Positions 23,743 to 30,959 of a stretch of DNA of 31,920 nucleotides are shown here, in pieces (within the stretch, counting starts at the first letter, position 1; the number at the start of each line of letters is the position of its first letter). The DNA is taken from positions 1 to 31,920 of the forward strand of contig CAMDCZ010000025.1 of assembly GCA_945890735.1 (NCBI GenBank), written 5' to 3'. The DNA comes from Bordetella parapertussis. Its GTDB lineage: Bacteria > Pseudomonadota > Gammaproteobacteria > Burkholderiales > Burkholderiaceae_C. Below the pieces are notes generated by a model. The model saw only the letters and a list, made by a program, of their open reading frames with translations. It was not told where the DNA came from and did not search any database. The position numbers and the translations under genes were made by a program.

Positions 23743-24138
23743 TCAATCAGGTTTGACGGCAGTGACTTCAATTTCGACCAAAGCGCGGACTTCGACCAGC
23801 GCTTGAACCACGATGCAAGTCATGGCGGGGAAATGTCGACCCATGATGTCGCGGTACACCTGCCCCACTTCTTTCAAGCCAGACACATAAGCGTTGCGAT
23901 CGGTGATGTACCAGGTCATGCGCACCATGTGCTCGGGCCCTGCATCCGCAGCATGCAATACCGCCAACACATTGCGCAAAGCCTGGGCAGTTTGAGCAAT
24001 GAAATCATCGGACTCGAACTGCTGGCTTGGCGACCAACCGATTTGACCGCCAACAAATATGTGCACGCCTCGCGCTGCAATGCCATTGGCGTAACCTTTG
24101 GGGCGCTCCCAGCCTTCGGGCAATAAAACAGTGTGCAT
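23743..24138 (-). CDS. RidA/YjgF/YER057c/UK114-family protein, last gene of the aromatic operon
   Basis: A 131-residue RidA-superfamily protein, a trimeric fold whose archetype hydrolyses reactive enamines and imines to ketone plus ammonia. Family landmarks are VHIFVGGQIGW (25-35), the AQALRNVLAVL helix (51-61) and the end VEIEVTAV (121-128). At the place of the archetypal catalytic Arg105 of E. coli RidA, the aligned residue is Met106 (HFPAMTCIVV), so classical imine deaminase activity is doubtful. I chose the ATG at 24136-24138, 8 bases after the ligase stop; a TTG at 24150 would overlap that stop. A deaminase of this superfamily acts in 2-aminomuconate metabolism, so a role on an amino-substituted pathway intermediate is a reasonable inference. 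Confidence 0.88.
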   Translation of the reverse strand: MHTVLLPEGWERPKGYANGIAARGVHIFVGGQIGWSPSQQFESDDFIAQTAQALRNVLAVLHAADAGPEHMVRMTWYITDRNAYVSGLKEVGQVYRDIMGRHFPAMTCIVVQALVEVRALVEIEVTAVKPD

Positions 24139-24146
24139 GGTGTCTT

Positions 24147-25763
24147 TCAAAAGGGGATGAATTCACGCAACTTGAAGCGTTGCAGTTTGCCAGTGGGTGT
24201 CCGTGGAAGTTGAGCAAGGAAGACGATGTCTCTTGGGTACTTGTAAGGCGCCAGCGTTTGTTTGACATGGTCTTGCAAGGCTTTCACCATGGCAGGCGAA
24301 GAATCAAAGCCTTGGGCAAGCACGCAAAAGGCTTGAACAATCATGCCACGCTCGGGGTCAGGCTTGCCGACCACGCCACATTCCGCCACCGCCGGGTGCG
24401 CCAGCAATGCATCTTCAACCTCAGGGCCTGCGATGTTGTAGCCGGCACTGATGATCATGTCGTCGGCGCGGGACTGGTAAAAGAAATACCCATCCTCGTC
24501 TTGCAAGACGGCGTCACCTGGAAAATTCCACCCGCTGGTCACGTAAGTGGATTGGCGTGGGTCATCCAAATATTTGCATCCCGTGGGGCCGCGCACGGCC
24601 AAACGGCCGACCTCTCCGGCAGGCAGGACCTCACCGTGGGTGCCGATCACACAGGCCTCATAGCCAGGTACCACACGACCGATACTGCCCGTGCGAACCT
24701 CTTCAGGAGGAGATGAAATGAAGATGTGGAACATCTCTGTCGCGCCAATGCCGTCAAGCAATTCAAGACCAGTCACAGACCGCCACAATTGACGCGTGGC
24801 GACTGGCAAAGCCTCGCCGGCGCTGACACTGATGCGCAAACTGGGCACCTGATGCTGGCCAATGATGGGGGCCATTTGACGGTAAAAAGTCGGTGCGGTG
24901 TAACAAATGGTGCAAGCGGCGTCTTGCATGGCTTGCACCATGGCGCTTGGGTGCAAGGGGCCTTGAGGGAAATAGACACTGGCGCCTGCGACCATGGGAA
25001 AAAGCAACAGGCCACCCAAGCCAAAGGTGAAGGCCAAGGGCGGTGTGCCCACCACGGTGTCGTGTTGGGTGGCTTTGAGCACATGGCGTGGCCAAGCTTG
25101 GCAAGCTGACCAGATATCCAAATGGGAATGACAGGCAGCCTTGGGTGAACCGGTCGTACCAGAGGTGAATGCCAACAAGGCGACATCATCACCGACAGTG
25201 GGTGTAGCCATGAACTCAGTGGGTTGCAGGCTGCTTTGTGCTTCTAGACTGGTGGGCGAGGAAGGGTCACCAAATGCCAAGAAAGACGGTGGGTCATCGA
25301 GGGCATCAAGGGCGATGCGCATGTCGTGTGACAAGGACACATCACAAAGCACCAAACTCGGCTGCGACTTGTGGATGATCTCGCCCAGTTCTTTGGCGCG
25401 CAACAAAGGCATGGTCGCCACAGCCACCATGCCCGCTTTGACCGTGGCCAACCAGGCCAAGGCAAAACCAATGCTGTTGGTGCCGCGTATCAGCACGCGG
25501 TTGCCAGGCACCAAGCCGGTTTGCACCAGGGTGTGGGCATATTGGTTAACCAGTAAGTTAGCTTGACGGTAAGTCAAGCAGGTGTCGGACGAGCGAAACA
25601 AGGGCTGGTCCGCCCAAGCTGCTTGCAAGGCCATGTCAAACAACCGATGCACGAGGTTCAGGGGCTGATCACCTTGGAGTGAATCGGTCGGGTAGGTCAT
25701 GACAGGCCAAGCACTGCGTGGCGGTAAGCGATCGTGGACAAAACGATCGGTTTGAATGCTCAC
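24147..25763 (-). CDS. Aryl-CoA ligase, probably 2-aminobenzoate(benzoate)-CoA ligase
   Basis: A 538-residue adenylate-forming enzyme that activates a carboxylic acid with ATP and CoA. Motifs: P-loop LAFTSGTTGSPKA (198-209), GIGATEMF (338-345), the ribose-binding aspartate in FPGD (D417), the hinge region SRADDMIISAGYNIAGPEVE (431-450) and the catalytic lysine in PTGK (K526). It resembles benzoate- and 2-aminobenzoate-CoA ligases more than fatty acyl-CoA synthetases. The GTG start (25761-25763) overlaps the stop of the acyl-CoA dehydrogenase gene (GTGA) and has AAAGG upstream. Together with the monooxygenase/reductase gene, this points to an ortho-substituted benzoate such as anthranilate or salicylate; the sequence alone cannot decide which. 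Confidence 0.9.
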   Translation of the reverse strand: MSIQTDRFVHDRLPPRSAWPVMTYPTDSLQGDQPLNLVHRLFDMALQAAWADQPLFRSSDTCLTYRQANLLVNQYAHTLVQTGLVPGNRVLIRGTNSIGFALAWLATVKAGMVAVATMPLLRAKELGEIIHKSQPSLVLCDVSLSHDMRIALDALDDPPSFLAFGDPSSPTSLEAQSSLQPTEFMATPTVGDDVALLAFTSGTTGSPKAACHSHLDIWSACQAWPRHVLKATQHDTVVGTPPLAFTFGLGGLLLFPMVAGASVYFPQGPLHPSAMVQAMQDAACTICYTAPTFYRQMAPIIGQHQVPSLRISVSAGEALPVATRQLWRSVTGLELLDGIGATEMFHIFISSPPEEVRTGSIGRVVPGYEACVIGTHGEVLPAGEVGRLAVRGPTGCKYLDDPRQSTYVTSGWNFPGDAVLQDEDGYFFYQSRADDMIISAGYNIAGPEVEDALLAHPAVAECGVVGKPDPERGMIVQAFCVLAQGFDSSPAMVKALQDHVKQTLAPYKYPRDIVFLAQLPRTPTGKLQRFKLREFIPF

Positions 25764-26929
25764 GGCAGACCTTTGAGAACCGATTTGCCGATGATGAGTT
25801 GTTGCACCTCAGAGGCGCCTTCATAGATACGCAGTGAACGTATGTCTCGGTACAAGGCTTCGAGCTTGTTGCCAACCATGACACCCATGCCACCGTGCAT
25901 TTGCAGTGCCATGTCAATGACCTTGGAGGCATTTTCTGTCGCAGTGAGCTTGGCCATGGCCGCTGCTTGTGTGTAAGCGCTGGCCGCTGGACCATCGCTG
26001 CCGGCGGTGTCGCGTATCCAAGCCGCGCGGTAAGTCAGCAGTGCAGCAGATTCGAGCAAGGACGCCATGTCGCCTAAGCGGGCTTGAGTCAATTGAAAAT
26101 CACTCAGACGTTGACCAAACATGTGACGCGACTGCACGTGGTTCACGGCATCTTGCAACGCGCGTCGACCCATGCCCAGTGCGGCACCAGCCACTGAGGC
26201 ACGGAAAATATCCAAGGTACGCATGGCAAGTTTGAAGCCACCATTCACGTCACCCAGCAAAGCCGACTGATCCAATTGGCAGTGGTTGAAACGCAGGGTA
26301 GCCAACGGGTGAGGCGACATGACTTGCAGGTGTTCATCGTCTTGTAAACCTGGATGCGGCGCATCCACGATGAAAGCAGACATGCCGCGCGCACCAGCCG
26401 CCGGATCGGTTTTGGCAAAGAGCACATAAAAGTCGGCCATGCCGCCGTTGCTGATCCAGGTTTTGACGCCATTGACCTCAAAGCCCTGTGACACCGGGGT
26501 GGCGCTTGTGCGCATGCCTGCCACATCCGAACCAGCGTCGGGTTCGCTCAAGGCAAAGGCAGCAATCTTTTGGCCCGATGCCACGGCAGGCAAATACCGG
26601 GCTTGCTGTGAGGGCGTGCCTGCCAGGGTGATGGCGCCACTGCCCAAGCCTTGCATCGCGAACGCAAAATCCGCCAACGGAGAAAACTGTGACAAGGTTT
26701 CGCGGATGATGACGAGAGCACGTGAGTCCAGCGCTGCCCATGCGCCGCCATGGGCCAGGGGCACCGCATAACGCAACCAACCCGCTTCTCCCAGTTTGTG
26801 AACCCATTCGCGGCAAGCAGCGCGGTCGTCTTGCTCATTGACTCGCTGGGTGAGCATCCATGCGTGCAAAGAGGCGGCCAATTCGCGGTGGCGGTCTTCA
26901 AAAAACGGCAAAGCCCAAGGTGTGTTCAT
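25760..26929 (-). CDS. Acyl-CoA dehydrogenase family protein
   Basis: A 389-residue FAD-dependent acyl-CoA dehydrogenase. Family signatures are FALSEPDAGSDVAGMRTSA (near 125-143), WISNGGMADFYVLFAK and the C-terminal MHGGMGVM and LRIYEGASEVQQLIIGK; the Glu in IYEG is at the usual catalytic base position. It would introduce or use a double bond in an alicyclic or ring-opened CoA ester in this pathway. The ATG at 26927-26929 is one base after the crotonase stop (TGAGATG), so translation is coupled. An in-frame extension upstream overlaps the crotonase and is rejected. The exact substrate is unknown. Confidence 0.92.
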   Translation of the reverse strand: MNTPWALPFFEDRHRELAASLHAWMLTQRVNEQDDRAACREWVHKLGEAGWLRYAVPLAHGGAWAALDSRALVIIRETLSQFSPLADFAFAMQGLGSGAITLAGTPSQQARYLPAVASGQKIAAFALSEPDAGSDVAGMRTSATPVSQGFEVNGVKTWISNGGMADFYVLFAKTDPAAGARGMSAFIVDAPHPGLQDDEHLQVMSPHPLATLRFNHCQLDQSALLGDVNGGFKLAMRTLDIFRASVAGAALGMGRRALQDAVNHVQSRHMFGQRLSDFQLTQARLGDMASLLESAALLTYRAAWIRDTAGSDGPAASAYTQAAAMAKLTATENASKVIDMALQMHGGMGVMVGNKLEALYRDIRSLRIYEGASEVQQLIIGKSVLKGLP

Positions 26930-26930
26930 C

Positions 26931-27788
26931 TCAATCGCCCTCGAACACAGGTTGCTGTTTGGCGGCAAACGCTTGGTAAGCACGGTGGAAGTCTTGCGTT
27001 TGCATGCAAATGGCTTGCGCCTGTGCCTCGGCCTCGATCGCTTGGTCCAAGGTCATGGACCATTCTTGGTGGAGCATGGTTTTGGTCATGCCATGCGCAA
27101 AACTGGGACCCTGTGCCAATCCCAATGCCAAAGCTTGGGCGGCACCTGTCAAGGCCTCAGGTGCATGCAGCTGGTTGAAAAACCCCCAGGCCAAACCTTC
27201 AGCCGCGCTCATCGCGCGTCCAGTGAACAAGAGTTCGCTGGCACGACCTTGCCCAATCACACGGGGCAGCAAACTGCAGGCGCCCATGTCAGCACCCGCC
27301 AAGCCGACCCTTGAAAACAAATACGACACACGCGTGCGGTCGGTGCCCAAGCGCATGTCGCTGGCCAAAGCCAGCATGGCACCTGCGCCGGCACACACAC
27401 CGTCCATGGCGGCGATGATGGGTTGCGGACACAAGCGCATGGCCTTGACCAGGTCGCCAGTCATGCGTGTGAACGTGAGCAACTCGGGCATGGTCATTTG
27501 GGTGAGCGGTCCGATGATCTCGTGCACATCGCCACCAGAACAAAAATTCCCCCCTGCACCTTGCACCACCACCACCCGCACATCCGAGGCCAAGCGCAGG
27601 CCGTGAAACAGGTCGCGCAGCTCGGCATAGGATGCAAAGGTGAGTGGGTTTTTGCGCTCGGGGCGGTTCAAGGTCAGGGTGGCCACACCTTGCTCATCGC
27701 ACACCCAGTCAAAGTGTTCGGCTGTGTGCGAACGCCAGCTTTGGTACTGTCCATGCATCGGGTTGCTGTCGGGGATGAAATGTTTCAT
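26931..27788 (-). CDS. Enoyl-CoA hydratase/isomerase (crotonase) family protein
   Basis: A 285-residue crotonase-fold protein. The oxyanion-hole segments are visible: GNFCSGGDVHE (80-90) and MDGVCAGAGAMLALASDMR (128-146). Of the two glutamates of classic enoyl-CoA hydratase, the second is kept (Glu185 in ASELLFTG). The first is not: that position falls at FSRVGLAGADMG (158-169), and the nearest acid is Asp167. This pattern recalls crotonase relatives that hydrolyse or rearrange ring substrates, so simple hydratase activity should not be assumed. The ATG overlaps the marR stop (ATGA, 27785-27788). It is in the middle of the aromatic-acid operon and probably acts after ring reduction or on ring opening. 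Confidence 0.9.
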   Translation of the reverse strand: MKHFIPDSNPMHGQYQSWRSHTAEHFDWVCDEQGVATLTLNRPERKNPLTFASYAELRDLFHGLRLASDVRVVVVQGAGGNFCSGGDVHEIIGPLTQMTMPELLTFTRMTGDLVKAMRLCPQPIIAAMDGVCAGAGAMLALASDMRLGTDRTRVSYLFSRVGLAGADMGACSLLPRVIGQGRASELLFTGRAMSAAEGLAWGFFNQLHAPEALTGAAQALALGLAQGPSFAHGMTKTMLHQEWSMTLDQAIEAEAQAQAICMQTQDFHRAYQAFAAKQQPVFEGD

Positions 27789-28258
27789 GTGGACTCCGCT
27801 GAAGACTTGCTGTGTTGTTTCACCCGACCCAAGAGGTTATGCAGGCTCTTGACTTCTTGGCTGTTCAAACTCTCAAAGGCATGAACAATCCAGGCTTCGT
27901 GGCGCTTGGCCATTTTTTTGAACTGGGCACGGCCTGTGGCGGTCAAGCGAATCAACCAGGCCCGACGGTCATCGGGCAGGCCGATGCGTTCGATCAAACC
28001 CTCTTTGACCAACTGGTCCGTCACGGGCGTGATGTTGCCGCTGGTGACCATCATGCGGCGTGACAACTCGGTCATCTTCATGCCTTGCGGTGTTCGCTCG
28101 AGTTGCGACAACAAATCAAAGCGGGGCAAGGTGGTGTTGAATTCTTCCCGCAAGCCACTTCGCACCTGTTTTTCAATCAGTTGCGTGCAGGTGAGCATGC
28201 GCAGCCACAGGCGCAAGGCTTCGGGATGGTTGCTGTGTGCTCTTGCTTCCAGATCCAT
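27785..28258 (-). CDS. MarR-family transcriptional regulator of the aromatic operon
   Basis: A 157-residue MarR regulator. The winged helix-turn-helix runs from MTELSRRMMVTSGNITPVTD (about 75-94) through the wing GLPDDRRAWLIRLT. MarR proteins commonly repress catabolic genes and are released by an aromatic acid or its CoA thioester. The start ATG (28256-28258) is 2 bases after the monooxygenase stop and uses a GAGG that overlaps that stop; an upstream in-frame ATG lies within the monooxygenase gene. Being the second gene of the operon, it is likely autoregulated. The candidate operator is upstream of the first gene. Confidence 0.92.
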   Translation of the reverse strand: MDLEARAHSNHPEALRLWLRMLTCTQLIEKQVRSGLREEFNTTLPRFDLLSQLERTPQGMKMTELSRRMMVTSGNITPVTDQLVKEGLIERIGLPDDRRAWLIRLTATGRAQFKKMAKRHEAWIVHAFESLNSQEVKSLHNLLGRVKQHSKSSAEST

Positions 28259-28260
28259 GG

Positions 28261-30546
28261 TTACCTCGGTGAGTTGAGCAAACGGTAGAGTTGATCGCGG
28301 CCCGCTTCGTAGGGGCGAGGCCAAGCCACCTCACGGCTGGCCAATTTGGCGGCTTCGTGCAATGTCCAGTTCGGATCAGCCAAGTGCGGGCGTGCAATGG
28401 CACACAAGTCAGCACGGCCTGCAGCGATGATGCTGTTGGCATGGTCAGCCTCGCTGATGGCTCCCACGGCCATGGTGGCAATGTGCACTTCGTTGCGAAT
28501 GCGGTCAGCAAAGGGCGTTTGGTACATGCGTCCATACACCGGTTTGGCCAAGCGGGTGGTTTGCCCTGAGGACACATCGATCACATCGCAACCGACCGCC
28601 TTGAACAAGCGTGCAATGGCCACCGCATCGTCATCGGTGTTGCCCCCAGGCGCCCAGTCATGGGCTGAAATGCGCACGCCCATGGGCTTGTCTGCTGGCC
28701 AAACGGCGCGCATGGCTTGAAACACTTCCAAGGGGTAACGGCAGCGGTTCTCCAAGCTGCCGCCATAGGCATCGTTTCGGTGATTGGTCAATGGGCAGAT
28801 GAATCCTGAGAGCAAGTAGCCATGCGCACAATGCAGCTCTAGCCAATCAAACCCAGCCGCAAGGGCACGCTGCGTTGCTTGAACAAACTGCCCCTTCAAG
28901 GTTTGCATGTCAGCGAGGGTCATGGCGCGTGGCACCGCGTTGTTCGGCCCATACGCCACTGGGCTGGCGGCCATCAGCGGCCAGTTGCCTGTTTGCATCG
29001 GCTCATCAATGGATTCCCAACCCAATTGGGTCGACCCTTTTGCGCCACTGTGACCGAGTTGCAGCCCGATGTGGGCATGGTGTTGGTGCACAAAGTCGGT
29101 GATCCGCTTGAACGCGACTTGCTGTGCATCGTTCCAAAGGCCTGGACACCCGGCAGTGATGCGCCCCTCGGGTGTGGGGCTGGTCATCTCGACCATCAGC
29201 AAACCTGCGCCACCCAAAGCGCGAGCGCCGAGGTGCACCAAATGAAAGTCATTGACCAAGCCCTCAACCGCACTGTAGGTGGCCATGGGTGACACCACGA
29301 TCCGGTTTTTCAATGTGAGCCCGCGCAATGTGTAGGGTAAGAGCATGGGTGCGACGGGTCGACCGCCTGACAACCAAGACTCGAAATGTCCCAGCCAAGC
29401 CGGGTCGCGCAGCCGCAGGTTTTCATGGCTGATGCGCTGCGAGCGGGTGAGCAAGGCGTAAGTGAATTGCTCGATGTCCATGTGGGCATAGCGCTCGACA
29501 TGCTCAAACCACTCGGTGGAATTGCGTGCTGCATTTTGGATTTTCAGCACCTCGACACTGCGCCGCTCTTGGTAGGCTTGCAGCACGGTTGTCATGTCGG
29601 CATTTGGGTGTTGGGCAAAGGTGTTTGCCAAATCAATCGCGTCTTCCAAAGCGAGCTTGGTACCACTGCCGATCGAGTAGTGCGCGGTATGTGCCGCGTC
29701 ACCCATCAGCACCACAGGCGTGCGCTTGCCAGCTGTGTCGGTCCAATGCACCCAAGTCTGGCAGATCACGCGAGGAAACTGTATCCAGTTAGCCGAACCA
29801 CGCAAGTGAGCGGCGTTGCTCATGAGGCTGTGGCCATCCAAGTACTTGGCAAAGAGGTTTTGACAAAACGCCACACCCTCTTCTTGGCTCATCTGGTCGA
29901 TGCCGTGCGCTTTCCACACCGACTCGGGTGTTTCGACGATGAAGGTGGAAGTGGTGTCGTTGTATTTGTATGCATGGGCCTGGAACCAACCGTGCTCGGT
30001 TTGCTCAAAGGCAAAAGTGAATGCGTCAAAGGTTTTGTGTGTGCCCAACCACACAAAACGGCAATGGCGCACATCGATGTCGGGTTGGTAAGAGGCTGCA
30101 TAGCGTGTGCGGATGCGGCTGTTCAAGCCATCGCTGGCGATCACCAAATCAGCTTGGTACTGCTGGGCCAGGGCTTGGTCGTCGCTCACATCGGTCTCGA
30201 ACACCAGCTGCACACCGAGTTCTTCGCAGCGGGTCTGCAAAATGTTGAGCAAATGCTTGCGGCCAATCCCGCAAAACCCGTGCCCTGTGGAGCGCACACT
30301 GCGGCCCTTGAAAAACACCTCAATGTCATCCCAATGGTTGAACGCGTCGCCAATCAACTGGGCCGTGTGTGCATCGGCTGCCTGCAGGTTTTGCAGGGTT
30401 TGGTCGCTCAGCACCACACCCCAACCAAAGGTGTCGTAAGGGCGATTGCGTTCCACCACGGTGATCTGGTGGGCTGGGTTTTGCTGCTTCATGAGCAGCG
30501 CGAAATACAGTCCAGCGGGGCCACCGCCAATGCACAAAATGTTCAT
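28261..30546 (-). CDS. Bifunctional flavin monooxygenase / old-yellow-enzyme reductase (2-aminobenzoyl-CoA monooxygenase/reductase or salicylyl-CoA 5-hydroxylase type)
   Basis: A 761-residue two-domain flavoprotein. Residues 1-395 are a class A flavin monooxygenase: FAD motif CIGGGPAGLYFALL (5-18), VVER (30-33) and the second flavin motif VLMGDAAHTAHYSIGSGT (279-296). Residues from about 400 to the end are an old-yellow-enzyme domain: LKNRIVVSPMATYSA (412-426), HCAHGYLLSGFICPLTNHR (572-590) and YGGSLENR (594-601). This fusion is known from the Azoarcus evansii enzyme that hydroxylates and reduces the ring of 2-aminobenzoyl-CoA; related proteins are annotated as salicylyl-CoA 5-hydroxylase. 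I chose the ATG at 30544-30546, directly before the FAD strand; an upstream TTG is rejected. It heads the operon. Confidence 0.92.
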   Translation of the reverse strand: MNILCIGGGPAGLYFALLMKQQNPAHQITVVERNRPYDTFGWGVVLSDQTLQNLQAADAHTAQLIGDAFNHWDDIEVFFKGRSVRSTGHGFCGIGRKHLLNILQTRCEELGVQLVFETDVSDDQALAQQYQADLVIASDGLNSRIRTRYAASYQPDIDVRHCRFVWLGTHKTFDAFTFAFEQTEHGWFQAHAYKYNDTTSTFIVETPESVWKAHGIDQMSQEEGVAFCQNLFAKYLDGHSLMSNAAHLRGSANWIQFPRVICQTWVHWTDTAGKRTPVVLMGDAAHTAHYSIGSGTKLALEDAIDLANTFAQHPNADMTTVLQAYQERRSVEVLKIQNAARNSTEWFEHVERYAHMDIEQFTYALLTRSQRISHENLRLRDPAWLGHFESWLSGGRPVAPMLLPYTLRGLTLKNRIVVSPMATYSAVEGLVNDFHLVHLGARALGGAGLLMVEMTSPTPEGRITAGCPGLWNDAQQVAFKRITDFVHQHHAHIGLQLGHSGAKGSTQLGWESIDEPMQTGNWPLMAASPVAYGPNNAVPRAMTLADMQTLKGQFVQATQRALAAGFDWLELHCAHGYLLSGFICPLTNHRNDAYGGSLENRCRYPLEVFQAMRAVWPADKPMGVRISAHDWAPGGNTDDDAVAIARLFKAVGCDVIDVSSGQTTRLAKPVYGRMYQTPFADRIRNEVHIATMAVGAISEADHANSIIAAGRADLCAIARPHLADPNWTLHEAAKLASREVAWPRPYEAGRDQLYRLLNSPR

Positions 30547-30635
30547 GTCCCAATTGTTGAGGCCTAAAGTAAATCGCGTCAAGCGGTGATTGCCAACCGA
30601 GCCAAAGGGTTTTCCCTTGGGCGCACAATAGACAC
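30547..30635. promoter_or_regulatory. Divergent promoter region with an imperfect palindrome
   Basis: This 89-base region serves both the leftward aromatic operon and the rightward DUF1840 gene. For the operon a candidate promoter on the minus strand is TTGGCA (30591-30596), a 17-base spacer and TTTACT (30568-30573). An alternative is TTGACG (30577-30582) with AACAAT (30553-30558). Upstream of these lies a 22-base palindrome at 30601-30622 (arms of 9 bases with one A-G mismatch, TTTT in the middle), a plausible MarR operator. For DUF1840 a CACAAT element (30624-30629) is only 6 bases before the ATG. All assignments are by eye. Confidence 0.4.
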
Positions 30636-30959
30636 ATGCTCTATAAATTCAAATCCAAAGCCGCGGGTGACCTGATCTTGCTCGAACCGCAGGGTAAGCA
30701 GTTTTTACAGATCATCGGCAAGGCGCCGGGGCCTCAGGGCATCATCGAAGCCGCGGAGATGCTGGATGCCATCGCCGCCTTGCAACAAGCTGTGACCCAT
30801 CAAGAGACGGCACAGGCGCAGGCAGCGGCCGAGGCCAAAGCCCAAGGCCAAACGCCTCCTCGCTTGGAGGCCATCAGCTTGCGTCAACGCGCCAAACCGA
30901 TCATCGACATGTTGCAGCGCTGCCATAAAGCGGGGCAAGCCATCGTTTGGGGCGTGTGA
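30636..30959 (+). CDS. DUF1840 domain-containing protein
   Basis: A 107-residue cytoplasmic protein of the DUF1840 family, which is found mainly in Betaproteobacteria and has no established function. It begins MLYKFKSKAAGDLILLEPQG and ends RAKPIIDMLQRCHKAGQAIVWGV (quoted in part). Between is a Gln/Ala-rich stretch (about 52-75) that looks helical and may form a coiled coil. No signal peptide, membrane span or catalytic motif is seen. Its stop overlaps a GTG start of the kinase gene, which suggests that the two are made together. Confidence 0.88.
   Translation: MLYKFKSKAAGDLILLEPQGKQFLQIIGKAPGPQGIIEAAEMLDAIAALQQAVTHQETAQAQAAAEAKAQGQTPPRLEAISLRQRAKPIIDMLQRCHKAGQAIVWGV

Noticed and set aside
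29386..30567. A 393-codon open frame antisense to the monooxygenase/reductase gene
   Set aside because: The opposite strand codes for a clear two-domain flavoprotein with intact motifs; the antisense frame shows no family features.
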